39,188 nt of DNA from Gemmatimonadota bacterium (GTDB lineage Bacteria > Gemmatimonadota > Gemmatimonadetes > Gemmatimonadales > GWC2-71-9), in NCBI GenBank assembly GCA_020351775.1, contig CP070666.1, positions 1,970,786 to 2,009,973 on the forward strand, given 5' to 3'. The notes under the pieces are model-generated. The model was not told where the DNA came from. It was given only the letters and a program-made list of their open reading frames with translations, and did not search any database. The first letter of the stretch is position 1, and every line of letters starts with the position of its first letter. The translations under genes and the position numbers were made by a program. Below are positions 1 to 8,799 of the stretch, piece after piece.

Positions 1-2
1 CG

Positions 3-386
3 TACAGCTGGAGCGGAGTGTTCGATTACACCGTCGCCGGATCGTTGCTGGGACATGTGGTGCTCGGAGCTCTCATGTTCGAGCGCAGACTCAATGAAGA
101 AAAGGAGCAACCCTGCACGGAAGAAGAACGGCAGGTTCTGCTCCACCTCATTCTCTCGCACCACGGGAAACTGGAGTTCGGCAGCCCTGTAACTCCAATG
201 ACCCTCGAGGCGGAGGCTCTCCATTGGGCCGATAACGCCAGTGCGAAGACCGCGAGTCTGGCAGATGTGCTGAGTGACCCCGATAGCTTCAGCGAAGGTC
301 CCGTTTCGAGACCGAATTGGCAGCTCGACCGCAGGCGCGTCTACCGCCACGGCTGTGATTGGGGTCTCCCGGAGTCCGGTAAGTGA
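3..386 (+). CDS. YhaM-like HD-domain 3'-5' exoribonuclease, C-terminal part
   Basis: The gene enters from the left edge, so only the last 127 residues are visible. They match the end of the HD domain of YhaM/CBF1-type nucleases, which trim RNA or single-stranded DNA from the 3' end. The visible marks are YTVAGSLLGH, then LILSHHGKLEFGSP with the HHG of the HD fold, then EAEALHWADNASAK, a stretch that in this family carries a conserved Asp near the metal site. In-frame GTG 18 is internal, because the reading frame is open and family-like from base 3. The N-terminal OB fold and the first HD residues lie outside the window. An RNA role agrees with the archease and RtcB genes that follow on the same strand. 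A different HD phosphohydrolase remains possible but is less likely. Confidence 0.75.
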   Translation, partial: YSWSGVFDYTVAGSLLGHVVLGALMFERRLNEEKEQPCTEEERQVLLHLILSHHGKLEFGSPVTPMTLEAEALHWADNASAKTASLADVLSDPDSFSEGPVSRPNWQLDRRRVYRHGCDWGLPESGK

Positions 387-473
387 CCCGTGCGGATGTG
401 TGTGCACAGCCAGCATTCGTGACCGATGCCCGTGACCGAACAGGAGGCTGCAGCCCGCAACCGGAGTCGGATC

Positions 474-887
474 GTGACATATCGGTTCCTGCCCCACACT
501 GCTGATGTGATCGTAGAGATAGAGGCCACTTCACTGGCTAATGTGTTCCGCGAAGCTACTTCCGTCGTAAGTCACTTGGTGGCCGGGGATACCAATGTAG
601 ATGCTACTGAATCTCGTGCAGTTTCGCTAACAGCCCAAGCTGCAGATGAGTTGTTGCTACGCTTCATCAGGGAGCTGCTGACTCAGTTTCAACTGGAGAC
701 TTTTGTGCCTGGCAAGCTCGAGATAGAGCAGGTCGATCAAATGCTGCTAGAGGGAGCTGTGCTAGGCGAACCGTTCGATGAATCCAAACATGACCCCCAA
801 CCGGAGGTCAAGGCTGCTACCCGGCACGGGCTTTCCGTAGAAGAAACGACAGCAGGTTGGCGTGCCGTGCTAGTCCTGGATTTGTAG
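474..887 (+). CDS. Archease, activator of the RNA ligase RtcB
   Basis: Archease is a small acidic protein that stimulates guanylylation and turnover of RtcB. The 137-residue product begins TYRFLPHTADV, the usual archease N-terminus with its metal-binding Asp, continues with ADELLLRFIRELL in the middle, and ends in the acidic tail VLVLDL. I chose GTG 474 because GGAG at 463-466 lies 7 bases upstream and the predicted length is typical. ATG 426 would add 16 residues that do not look like the family and has no clear ribosome site. rtcB follows on the same strand, a common pairing that supports both assignments. The family call is firm; the start is less so. Confidence 0.85.
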   Translation: MTYRFLPHTADVIVEIEATSLANVFREATSVVSHLVAGDTNVDATESRAVSLTAQAADELLLRFIRELLTQFQLETFVPGKLEIEQVDQMLLEGAVLGEPFDESKHDPQPEVKAATRHGLSVEETTAGWRAVLVLDL

Positions 888-966
888 TCATGTGAGATCG
901 TGCGGTTTGGCGAACCGAGCCAGAGCCACCGTCGCCAGGCGGCCTGGTCAGCACCATATTTCATCC

Positions 967-2415
967 ATGCGTCCCGTGCCTTCACTCCAGGTCAAGCGAA
1001 TCGACTCGCACCGCTGGCGAGTCGAGCGTACCGGACGGATGAGAACACACGGTCTCATCTTTGCGGATGCAGAGTTGATGCACGACTTGGAGGGCGACCA
1101 GTGCATCCAACAGGTAGTGAACGTCGCTCACTTGCCGGGGATAGTCGGTCCGTCAATCGCGATGCCCGACATCCACTGGGGATACGGATTTCCAATCGGC
1201 GGGGTCGCAGCTTTCGATGAGACTGACGGAGTGGTATCGCCAGGAGGTGTCGGTTATGACATCAACTGTGGGGTTAGGCTCCTCAGCACTCCCCTTACAA
1301 TTGGTGAGCTCAGACCCAAGCTCAGCTTGTTGGCAGATGATCTCTACAGGAACATCCCGTCCGGAGTAGGCTCATCCCGTTCGGACCTCAAGCTCTCGAG
1401 AACCGAACTCGATCGCGTGCTCGAGCGGGGAGCGGAGTGGGCCGTTGACCAAGGATTCGGCACTGCCGAAGACCTCGAATGCATTGAAGCAGGCGGAAGA
1501 TTGGATTCAGATCCCGACTGTGTGAGTAATCGGGCGAAGGAGCGTGGTCGAAACCAAGTGGGAACGGTCGGCAGTGGAAATCACTTCGTTGAAGTGGGTT
1601 ACGTGGACGAGGTCTATCAGTCAGATGCAGCAGCACGCCTCGGCCTCTCGCCGGGCAGTGTCACCGTGTTCATCCACTCAGGCTCGCGCGGTCTAGGGTA
1701 CCAGGTCTGTGACGACTACCTGGATACTATGGTCCAAGCCGCTGCGAAGTATGACATCGAACTGCCTGACAAACAGCTTTGCTGCGCACCGCTGAGCAGC
1801 AAAGAAGCAAGGATGTACCTTGGGGCGATGAACGCAGCGGCCAACTACGCATTCGCCAACCGGCAGCTCATGAGTCACTACGCGCGAAGGTCCATCGCCA
1901 CCGTGTTCTCACCACACATCGCTGGCCAGACCGAACTTGTGTACGACGTGGCGCACAACATAGCCAAGTTCGAGACCCACCTGATCGAGGGCAGGCCTCG
2001 CAGAGTTTGCGTGCACCGCAAAGGGGCTACTCGCGCCTTCCCTCCCGGTCACTCCGAGCTGACCGAACGATACCGCGATATTGGTCAGCCGGTCCTCATA
2101 CCCGGAGACATGGGTCGATACTCGTTTGTCCTAACCGGCACCGAGGGGGCATACTCCGAGACATTCGGCTCGACCTGCCACGGTGCCGGCAGACGCATGA
2201 GTCGACACCATGCGAAGAAGGTCGCCAGACCACGCAATGTTCGCAAAGAGCTGGAGCGACAGGGCATATTGATCCGAGCTGCTAGTCGACGCACCGTGGA
2301 TGAGGAAATCCCGGAGGCCTACAAGGATGTAGCCAAGGTTGTCAACGTGGTGAACGGCGCCGGGATTGGGCGTAAGGTGGCGCGACTGCGCCCTGTCGCC
2401 GTCGTCAAAGGGTGA
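967..2415 (+). CDS. rtcB: RtcB, RNA-splicing/repair ligase (3'-phosphate to 5'-OH)
   Basis: RtcB joins RNA 2',3'-cyclic phosphate or 3'-phosphate ends to 5'-hydroxyl ends using GTP and Mn2+. The 482-residue product aligns with the archaeal enzyme from end to end: PGGVGYDINCGVRL carries the metal ligands D98 and C101, GSGNHFVEV and HSGSRGLG supply histidine ligands, DVAHN follows, and STCHGAGR contains H405, the residue guanylylated in the family. The protein ends with the expected run through AGIGRKVARLRP to VVKG, with no intein or gap. I chose ATG 967 because homologues begin just before KRID; GTG 892 would add 25 unrelated residues, though neither start has a strong ribosome site. Together with archease and the upstream nuclease it suggests an RNA repair and processing group. 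Confidence 0.95.
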   Translation: MRPVPSLQVKRIDSHRWRVERTGRMRTHGLIFADAELMHDLEGDQCIQQVVNVAHLPGIVGPSIAMPDIHWGYGFPIGGVAAFDETDGVVSPGGVGYDINCGVRLLSTPLTIGELRPKLSLLADDLYRNIPSGVGSSRSDLKLSRTELDRVLERGAEWAVDQGFGTAEDLECIEAGGRLDSDPDCVSNRAKERGRNQVGTVGSGNHFVEVGYVDEVYQSDAAARLGLSPGSVTVFIHSGSRGLGYQVCDDYLDTMVQAAAKYDIELPDKQLCCAPLSSKEARMYLGAMNAAANYAFANRQLMSHYARRSIATVFSPHIAGQTELVYDVAHNIAKFETHLIEGRPRRVCVHRKGATRAFPPGHSELTERYRDIGQPVLIPGDMGRYSFVLTGTEGAYSETFGSTCHGAGRRMSRHHAKKVARPRNVRKELERQGILIRAASRRTVDEEIPEAYKDVAKVVNVVNGAGIGRKVARLRPVAVVKG

Positions 2416-2471
2416 CGATCACATGTCTCGGTCTTACACGTGACCGGTGGGCCACACCGACAACAAGAAGA

Positions 2472-2508
2472 AGACGGCGGGCATACTCAAGAGAGCAGCC
2501 CGCCGTCT
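2472..2508 (+). terminator. Strong hairpin downstream of rtcB
   Basis: AGACGGCGGGC (2472-2482) and GCCCGCCGTCT (2498-2508) pair perfectly over 11 bp around a 15-base loop, 56 bases after the rtcB stop. The stem is GC-rich like an intrinsic terminator, but no run of T follows, so it may be a transcript-stabilising or Rho-assisted end instead. Confidence 0.5.
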
Positions 2509-3074
2509 ACACACTGGCTACCCGGAGCCAGGGGATTCACTCCCGCTGTTCTCCTTCCCTCAGCCGCCGCATGGACTGATGCATCCGCGGTAGGGCTTCT
2601 GGGAGCTCCGGCTTCCATCCCCGAGCGGCCTGGCCGGGCCGCAAGGTTCGCCAGTGCCAGCGCTGCGAGTCAGGTCGAGTCGCGGATCGGCCTCTCACAC
2701 TGCACGCCGAGGCGCCAGATCAGCGTGGACGGGACGCGCGACTGGCCCCGCCGCCCCCAGTCGAGGTGATCCACCCGGATCGTCGGACGCCTGAGCCCTT
2801 GTTTGCATCGGCGGCCTCCCCGGAATTCTCGCTGGGGTTGTCACTCGGGGCGTGGTCAGGGCACCGGGGCCTCAGACCCTTCCCCCGAAGCAACTAGAGA
2901 CGAAGATAGAGGCAGGAGCAGAACGCGCAAGCGCCGATGTTTATTCGGCTTAGAGGGTAGAGTGTGCAGTCTGTGTGGAACAGTAAGCGAATGATTCCCA
3001 AACCGTTGGATACGCTTTTCCACTCCATGTGGACTTGTGCAAAACGGTTTCCCCAAAGTAGTCCACACCACTAG
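2509..3074. other. Gene-poor spacer with DnaA-box-like sites
   Basis: I find no convincing gene here; the open frames are short and do not resemble proteins. GCGGCC (2625-2630) and GGCCGC (2637-2642) form a short hairpin. AAACCGTT (3000-3007) and AACGGTTT (3043-3050) form an 8-bp inverted repeat enclosing TCCAC (3019-3023) and GTGGA (3029-3033). Exact TCCACA cores occur at 2974-2979 (minus), 3028-3033 (minus) and 3062-3067 (plus). I looked for hallmark sequences of RNase P RNA, tmRNA and SRP RNA and did not see them, but a divergent structured RNA cannot be excluded by eye. Confidence 0.4.
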
Positions 3075-3695
3075 TCACATCTGCGTGGTTGCCTCGTCGT
3101 AGACAAACGGTGCGCCCACGGCTCCTGGAATGAACAGCACCCCGCCACCACTCGTAGCGAACCAACCGGCCAGCAGCAGGTTGGACACGTTCGGTGCCGG
3201 GGGCTGGAACAAGACGTTGAGCCAGCGGCGCACATGTTTCAGCTCCGGCGCGCGCCGGGACAGCAACGAGATGACTCCCCCCACGCCCTGAGTGGCCCTG
3301 AGGAAGTGTGCCAGTGCATGCGCCCGCTGAGCGAACTCGAAGGCTCGCACACCAGGCTCATCGTACAACAAAGACCCCTCGTACGGATCCGCTGGCGGGG
3401 CGTCCATTCGCGGCCCCATGTACACAAAGATCCTCCGGCCGTCTCGCCGTCGTTCGACCATGGCAGCCGCCGCCTCGCCGCTCATCCGCGCCGCGTGGAT
3501 GAGGTCATCATCAGACAGAATACCCACCGCCAACGTCCATTCGAGGGTCGCAAGCGCATTATGAAGCGGGCACCCCATTTCTTCATCGTACGCGAAGAAG
3601 CGTGGTGCCTCACCGGCCCGCTGGAAGAAGTGTCCCAGGGCCTCCGCCCGATCGATGAAGCTTCGCGTTGACCTTGTGATGCCTGGATCGGCCAT
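3075..3695 (-). CDS. Conserved-looking protein of unknown function
   Basis: This 206-residue protein is not one I recognise. The N-terminal half is charged and apparently soluble (RAEALGHFFQRAGEAPRFF, then a helix-rich stretch with GILSDDDLIHAARMSGE). The middle has RRIFVYMGPRMD, and the C-terminal third is more hydrophobic, around NVSNLLLAGWFATSGGGVLF. There is no signal peptide and no clear transmembrane helix. The ATG at 3695 is the first start in the frame; no good ribosome site precedes it, so the start is uncertain. It is transcribed away from the secreted protein that starts at 3825. I make no functional call. Confidence 0.55.
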   Translation of the reverse strand: MADPGITRSTRSFIDRAEALGHFFQRAGEAPRFFAYDEEMGCPLHNALATLEWTLAVGILSDDDLIHAARMSGEAAAAMVERRRDGRRIFVYMGPRMDAPPADPYEGSLLYDEPGVRAFEFAQRAHALAHFLRATQGVGGVISLLSRRAPELKHVRRWLNVLFQPPAPNVSNLLLAGWFATSGGGVLFIPGAVGAPFVYDEATTQM

Positions 3696-3824
3696 GGCGT
3701 GTCAAGATAACCCCAGTGCGAAACGTCCAATAGGTGCCGTCGTAACTTGCACCCATTCTCCCATTGCGCTGGCACTGGCAGCCAGCCAGGTTTCACTCCG
3801 CTCCCAACCACTCACCGGGGACAC

Positions 3825-4442
3825 ATGGTGGACCGGAAGACAGCTCGGATAGCAGCGGTACTGGTGTTTGCGCCGTTGGCCTTGGGCCTCGTGAAGCAGC
3901 AGGGCGAGAACCCACTACTGCAGCGCTGGGTAGGCACGCATCAGGGCCGTCCGCTCTTCCTAGACTTCTATAGTGACACAATGATCGTCGTCAACGACGT
4001 GCGGGTGGCGGATTTCTACACGAGTAGGGATTCAATAGTGGTATTCGGCGATACCTCGTTCTCCGTGCACTACCGATTCGCGCTCGACCGACTGTTGCTA
4101 CGGACCGAGGAAGGCAACGTGATCACGATGGCCTCTCAAGGCCCGCTTGCGCGACCCTTGTGGGGACATTGGCTGGGGGAGGCGAGCCGCCTGTCGGACC
4201 GTCAGATCGAGCTACGGCTGTACGGGAACGGCACCGCTTGGTGGAGGTGGCTTCCGAGCGGAGAGCGAACGGAGGGCGAGTGGGACAGGTTCAGCCGCAT
4301 CATATCCTTCACGTGGCTTCCGGACTCCACGACCTGGACCGGTCTGTACGATCCGATGGTGAACAGTCTGGTGTTCGAAGAAACCGTAGCCGGCAGTGGC
4401 GTGACGGTACTACACCGATTCTACCGCAGACCGACTTACTAG
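3825..4442 (+). CDS. Secreted or membrane-anchored beta-rich protein, unknown function
   Basis: The 205-residue product starts with MVDRKTARIAAVLVFAPLAL, a positively charged N-terminus followed by a hydrophobic stretch, so it is probably exported or anchored. The remainder alternates short hydrophobic strands and turns, with many Trp and Tyr residues in the second half (GNGTAWWRWLPSGERTEG, SFTWLPDSTTWTGLYDP), suggesting a small beta barrel or sandwich. I chose ATG 3825 because GGGG at 3817-3820 lies just upstream and the signal begins there; the open frame extends back to 3747, but that part does not look like protein. No family is recognised, and lipocalin-like folds are only a guess. Confidence 0.6.
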   Translation: MVDRKTARIAAVLVFAPLALGLVKQQGENPLLQRWVGTHQGRPLFLDFYSDTMIVVNDVRVADFYTSRDSIVVFGDTSFSVHYRFALDRLLLRTEEGNVITMASQGPLARPLWGHWLGEASRLSDRQIELRLYGNGTAWWRWLPSGERTEGEWDRFSRIISFTWLPDSTTWTGLYDPMVNSLVFEETVAGSGVTVLHRFYRRPTY

Positions 4443-4548
4443 CCGTTCGAGCCGACTGCATGACCGTCTCGGGCGTGAAGACCGACCTCTGAAAGTCACC
4501 GCTGCCCACCGTTGCGCCCGGCTCGCGTCGAGTTTAACGTTGCGCGCG

Positions 4549-5709
4549 ATGGCAACAGCAAGACAAAGATCAGGCATTTGGCTACGATATACGGCGGCCT
4601 TCCCACTCTGCTGTGTTCTAGGGGCGATGCATTTGGCGGCCTGCGCGCCCTCTGACCAGCCGATTGTGATCGGTCTGGCCGGTCCATTCTCCCAGCAGAC
4701 CGGGCAGTCGATGCAGCTGGCAGCCCAACTCGCAGTAGCCGAGCTAAACCAGAGAGGGGGAGTGAGCGGTCGACCGATCCAGTTGGTCGTTCGGGACGAC
4801 AGTGGTTCGGTCAGCGTCGCGGTGCGGGTTGCTCGGTCATTCTACGACAGCCCGGACGTAGCGGCCGTTATCGGCCACATGGGCAGTGCGGCAACGTTGG
4901 CTGCAGCCCGCGTCTACAATAGCGGCGACACCCCGATTGTCTCGATATCACCCTCCGCGTCGAGCCCCGACCTCTCCCAGGCCGGCCCCTACACGTTTCG
5001 GGTTTGCCCCGATGATCGTGTGCATGGTAGTCAGCTAGCCGATTGGGCCTACCGAGGGCTACAAGCCAGACGCGTGGCAGTTTTGTACGAGAACGATGCG
5101 TATGGTAGAGGCCTGCGGACGGCCTTCCGGAGTAGCTTCACCGAGCTAGGCGGTCGCATAGTGTCCGAGGATCCGTTCTCCCCTGCCCTGCCAGGCTTCG
5201 AACCGTACCTGACACGGATTCGGATTCGGGGTGGTGCGGATGCGATTCTGATTGCCGGCGCGCTGGACGGTGGGCAAAGGATGCTCAATACCCTCAACAG
5301 CCTGCAGTTCAATCCCACGGTGCTGGGTGGAGACGGCATCGGCGGCATTGAGACAGCCAACGTTGGCGCTGAGGGCGTATTCGTCTCGCTAGCCTATCTT
5401 CACGAGCAGCCCGGGGCACGCAACGAAGCATTTCGATCTGCATACGGGCAAATGTACGGCGAGCAGCTGCCCGATCATCGCGGCGCAGGAGCGTACGACA
5501 TCGTGTACCTGCTCGGTCAGGCCATCGAACAGGTCGGTACCGACCGAACGAGAATCCGAGACTACCTGGCGGGATTGGGCACAGAGACAGAGGGGTTTGA
5601 GGGAGTCACCGGGAGTATTGGGTTCGACAGCAATGGGGATGTGGTCGATCGGAACGTCGTGATCGGAGTGGTCAGGAACAGGCGGCTCGTATCCGCAGAG
5701 AGAAGATGA
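4549..5709 (+). CDS. Lipoprotein substrate-binding protein, LivJ-like (periplasmic binding protein type 1)
   Basis: This is a two-lobed periplasmic ligand-binding protein of the branched-chain amino acid type. A signal sequence ends in the lipobox LAAC (C32), so it should be lipid-anchored. The mature part begins [17 protein letters not shown] and continues with [14 protein letters not shown], a family hallmark, then [10 protein letters not shown] and [10 protein letters not shown] at the hinge region. I chose ATG 4549, three codons after an in-frame TTG; the ribosome site is weak. No transporter permease or ATPase genes follow. Instead the stop overlaps the start of a chemoreceptor by 4 bp (ATGA), so the likely role is to capture a ligand and present it to that receptor. 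The ligand cannot be read from the sequence. Confidence 0.85.
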   Translation: MATARQRSGIWLRYTAAFPLCCVLGAMHLAACAPSDQPIVIGLAGPFSQQTGQSMQLAAQLAVAELNQRGGVSGRPIQLVVRDDSGSVSVAVRVARSFYDSPDVAAVIGHMGSAATLAAARVYNSGDTPIVSISPSASSPDLSQAGPYTFRVCPDDRVHGSQLADWAYRGLQARRVAVLYENDAYGRGLRTAFRSSFTELGGRIVSEDPFSPALPGFEPYLTRIRIRGGADAILIAGALDGGQRMLNTLNSLQFNPTVLGGDGIGGIETANVGAEGVFVSLAYLHEQPGARNEAFRSAYGQMYGEQLPDHRGAGAYDIVYLLGQAIEQVGTDRTRIRDYLAGLGTETEGFEGVTGSIGFDSNGDVVDRNVVIGVVRNRRLVSAERR

Positions 5710-7409
5710 CCCCGCTCGTCGCACTGAACACCTTGCGGACACGAATCGTCTTGGGCGAAGCCGCCCTGGTGGCGGGACTCGTGGTCGTGGCCGCAATCGG
5801 GATCGGGGCGCTCCGAACGGTGCGCAGCACAGCCGCCAGCGAGCTGGAGTCCCTGACCGCTGTCTCTGCCCAAAGCAATACGTTGGTCACCACCTTGTTC
5901 GAGCAGATGCGGGCCGCAGAGCAGTACCTGGCGGACGGGTCGATGGAGGCGCACAACGCTTTCCGGGCAGGTGGGGAGGCAGCGCATGCATCTCAGCGTC
6001 GGCTGCAGGCGCTTCCGGATCTGTCCGAATCTGATCGGGTGGTCATCAGTCAGATAGAAACACTGCAGGCAGAAGCTGAAGTGCTGTTCAGCCATGCCCA
6101 CGCCCAGCTGGACCTGGGACGCCGCTCCGATGCGCTGGCTGGCGCCCAGCTTGCCCGCGAGCAGGCCTCCGAAATGCTGCGCCTTCTCAGCCTGCTCTCC
6201 GCAAGCCAAGGCGCGAGAGCCGAAGCAACAGCCCGTTCACTCGAACAGGCTGCCACGGATAGGGAACTGTTGGTGTGGACGACTCTTGTCGCATCGGTTC
6301 TGATCGCGGCTGCGATAGCCGTAGCAACCCTGCGATCCGTGGAACGGCCCATGGCTCGACTTGCCGCTGCCGCCCAGCGGTTTGGCAGCGGAGACCTGAG
6401 GCCGGTAGCACTGGGTGCCATGCCCGCAGAGCTGGCCCAGCTTGGCGATGCGATGTATCGCTTAGGCGGATCGCTGCGTACCCTAGTCGGCGAGGTCGTC
6501 GACGAAAGCGAACGAATGGCGACGGCGGCAGAGGACCTGTCTGCCATCAGCGAACAGTTGGCCGCAACGGCTGGTGACGTTTCCACAGCTATGGAAGAGG
6601 TATCGAGCGGAGCACAACGGCAGGTTTCCGGATTGGAGGAAAGCAGCAGCGCCGCTCAGACTCTACATGACGCGGCAGACGACGCTGGCCGGGCATCGCG
6701 GAAGGTTGCTGAACTCGGTGCAGACATTCACCGGCTAGCCGAAACATACGCCTCGGACATCGCGGCCGCTTCCAAAGCTCTGGTCGAACTCAGGAACCTG
6801 GTCCAACACACTGCACAGCAGGTAGAGGAACTCGACAGACTCTCGGAACCGATAAACGAGTTCATCGATCTGATCAAGCAGATCTCCTCCCAAACCAACC
6901 TCCTCGCTCTCAACGCCGCGATTGAGGCCGCTCGGGCGGGTGAGCAGGGGGTGGGTTTCTCGGTGGTCGCTGAGGAGGTGCGTCAACTCGCAGACACGAG
7001 TGCGCAGGCCGCCGAGAGGGTCTCCGGAACGATCAAGACGATCCGGGACCAAGTGGCAGCGATGGGCGAGACGATGGCACTCGGTAGGGCCCAAGCGCGT
7101 GGGGTTGGCTCGGTATCACAGGGCGCCGCAGAAGCTCTGCGCAATATCGTCCGGTCGGTCGAAGAAATCGAAACCGAGTCGCAGCGGGTGGCCGGGCAAG
7201 CCGAGAGGAACCTGACTGAGATCGAGCGGATCAAGCTGGCATTACGCTCCGCCTCAGCTGCTGCACAGGCCCACGCGTCTTCCAGCGAGGAGGTGGCCGC
7301 AGCGGCCGAACAACAGGGAGCTTCTACCCAGGAAATGGCGGCCCAGGCAACCACGCTCCACCGCGCCGCCGATCATCTGAGATCTCTAGTACGAGGATTC
7401 CGCTCCTAG
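5706..7409 (+). CDS. Methyl-accepting chemotaxis protein
   Basis: This 567-residue transmembrane chemoreceptor has TM1 near residues 17-37 ([16 protein letters not shown]), a helical extracytoplasmic domain to about 185, TM2 near 186-208, a HAMP segment starting around [14 protein letters not shown], and a long cytoplasmic coiled coil. The signalling tip reads [18 protein letters not shown], then [14 protein letters not shown], so coupling to CheA/CheW is expected, although no che genes are in the window. The periplasmic domain is a small four-helix-type region, which suits docking of a binding protein. It is translationally coupled to the upstream binding-protein gene. Its stop codon overlaps the stop of the convergent histone-like gene within one CTAG. 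Confidence 0.93.
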   Translation: MTPLVALNTLRTRIVLGEAALVAGLVVVAAIGIGALRTVRSTAASELESLTAVSAQSNTLVTTLFEQMRAAEQYLADGSMEAHNAFRAGGEAAHASQRRLQALPDLSESDRVVISQIETLQAEAEVLFSHAHAQLDLGRRSDALAGAQLAREQASEMLRLLSLLSASQGARAEATARSLEQAATDRELLVWTTLVASVLIAAAIAVATLRSVERPMARLAAAAQRFGSGDLRPVALGAMPAELAQLGDAMYRLGGSLRTLVGEVVDESERMATAAEDLSAISEQLAATAGDVSTAMEEVSSGAQRQVSGLEESSSAAQTLHDAADDAGRASRKVAELGADIHRLAETYASDIAAASKALVELRNLVQHTAQQVEELDRLSEPINEFIDLIKQISSQTNLLALNAAIEAARAGEQGVGFSVVAEEVRQLADTSAQAAERVSGTIKTIRDQVAAMGETMALGRAQARGVGSVSQGAAEALRNIVRSVEEIETESQRVAGQAERNLTEIERIKLALRSASAAAQAHASSSEEVAAAAEQQGASTQEMAAQATTLHRAADHLRSLVRGFRS

Positions 7410-7831
7410 CGCCGTTTCTTGGTGGCCTTGGTTGCCCGCTTCGGCGCTTTCTTGGCTGCCCTCTTAGCCGTCTTCTTGGCGGTCTTCTTCTTGGAACCCT
7501 TGTGTTTCGTAGCCGCCTTGGACGTCGCCGGTTTCGCTACGCGCTTCTTGGAGGCGCTGCGCTTGGCTGTCTTCTTGGAGGAGCGTCTCTTGCCGGCAAC
7601 GGCTTCGATCTCGTGTAACAGCTCGCTGCCTTCCGCCGAGGGTATCAGCCCCCGCCGAGTCGCGTACTGAATCAGCTCCTGCGCATCCTGAATACTGAAA
7701 TCGCCCAATCCGGCACCGGCTCGGATCATGTTGACGATCGCGTCCGCGACAGGACTCCTTAGAACGCTGGCTAGCCCAGGGACAGTCTCAAGCAGTGACG
7801 AGAGCTGCGAGCCACCAAGCTCGGCCGACAT
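7406..7831 (-). CDS. Histone H1-like DNA-binding protein with Lys/Ala-rich tail
   Basis: The 141-residue protein has a normal-looking helical N-terminal half (about residues 1-80, including [18 protein letters not shown]), then switches to a tail of about 60 residues made almost only of Lys, Ala, Thr, Arg and Pro, with units such as [15 protein letters not shown] and [11 protein letters not shown]. Tails like this occur in bacterial H1-like and AlgP-like proteins that bind and compact DNA without sequence preference. AAGGAG lies about 7 bases before the ATG at 7831, a strong ribosome site that fixes the start. It stands alone on the minus strand. The N-terminal domain is unrecognised, so a role in ribosome or RNA binding is possible. 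Confidence 0.75.
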   Translation of the reverse strand: MSAELGGSQLSSLLETVPGLASVLRSPVADAIVNMIRAGAGLGDFSIQDAQELIQYATRRGLIPSAEGSELLHEIEAVAGKRRSSKKTAKRSASKKRVAKPATSKAATKHKGSKKKTAKKTAKRAAKKAPKRATKATKKRR

Positions 7832-8034
7832 GCTGACTCCTTACGCAAGGGTGTTTCGGAGCGGCAAGCTAGCGGGAAGGCGGTTCCACGTCAAGCGGGA
7901 CACCATCCGGTGCAGCGGCACTAAAATATTGTTTGACAACAACTTACACAAAAGACACACCACACGAAAAGGCCAGTGCCGCGGTACCCGTCCGTGTGGT
8001 TGTCCACTGTACCTGGTGGTTCGAGGCGCTGTGC

Positions 8035-8310
8035 TCAGACCACCGGTTTACGGTTTTGCCTGGGACGCAGACGCCGTAGCGGAGCAGGTGCACGCCGCAA
8101 GACACGCCATTCCGATTGTGCCAGCATCTCGCCCAGAACCGTCTGCGTCCGCCTGTCGACCGGTATGTCCAGGTGCATTTCGAGTCGGTATTCGGCCTTA
8201 TCAGCCCCCCGTCCCAACAGTATGAACCCGGAGTGTTCCGGCTGGACCGAGTCGACCTCGATGTCGACCACCGAGACATAACCCTCGTCTGCTTGCTTGT
8301 TCGACTCCAT
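8035..8310 (-). CDS. Small protein of unknown function
   Basis: A 91-residue protein with an apparent beta-strand-rich core (VSVVDIEVDSVQPEHSG, then AEYRLEMHLDIPVD) and a basic, Arg/Pro-rich C-terminus. I chose ATG 8310 because a GAGAGCGG purine stretch precedes it and the product looks compact from there; GTG or ATG codons up to 8370 would add a basic stretch with less protein-like character. There are no membrane segments and no cysteines. It is divergent from the zinc-ribbon gene at 8415. I do not recognise the family. Confidence 0.5.
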   Translation of the reverse strand: MESNKQADEGYVSVVDIEVDSVQPEHSGFILLGRGADKAEYRLEMHLDIPVDRRTQTVLGEMLAQSEWRVLRRAPAPLRRLRPRQNRKPVV

Positions 8311-8414
8311 GATCCGCTCTCGTTGACGGCCTCTGCTGCCTAGAGTTAACCCCAACCGCACCCCAGTCAAGGTCTGGGCCGTTTGCCACTCGAAAAGGCC
8401 GGAGGTACATTTTA

Positions 8415-8693
8415 GTGTTGGCTCAACAACGGGGGCAGTCCTTGGGACGGAGAGGAATCAAGGAGTACCGACCGGCTGAAGCCCTGGAACTGATCTTGGC
8501 CGATCGGGACCGCGAGGTGCTCAGGTGCCCATCGTGCGGGCACGCCAATATCGAACGAACACCGAAGAGGCGTCTGAGCGGATCGCGATGGAGCTCGCAC
8601 CGGCAAGTGGTGCTACGCTGCGCGAAATGCGGTCGGCAGGCAATGTACGTCCCGGCCCGGGTGACACAGCCTTCGCACCGCGACGGAGCCTGA
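8415..8693 (+). CDS. Small zinc-ribbon protein
   Basis: The 92-residue product carries two Cys pairs, CPSCGH and CAKCGR, about 30 residues apart, the pattern of a zinc ribbon that could bind nucleic acid or a protein partner. The N-terminus is charged and helical (EYRPAEALELILADRDRE). The start is unusually well supported for a GTG: GGAGGT at 8401-8406 sits 8 bases upstream of GTG 8415. It appears to stand alone between the divergent small gene and the convergent signal peptidase gene. The exact function is unknown. Confidence 0.65.
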   Translation: MLAQQRGQSLGRRGIKEYRPAEALELILADRDREVLRCPSCGHANIERTPKRRLSGSRWSSHRQVVLRCAKCGRQAMYVPARVTQPSHRDGA

Positions 8694-8799
8694 ACTGCCG
8701 CCAATGCCGGACGGAGCCACCTAGACAAGACCTACCTGATGCAACCCGCCTGCAGCAGCGGCGGGGGGCTAGACCCTTGCCGAGAAGTTGGACCACAAG

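Noticed and set aside
2440..2769. Small protein-coding frame in the spacer after rtcB
   Set aside because: The composition is Ser/Pro/Arg-rich and the frame begins inside the hairpin; there is no ribosome site.
2416..3074. tmRNA, RNase P RNA or SRP RNA
   Set aside because: I looked for their conserved core sequences on both strands and did not see them. A search with covariance models would decide it.
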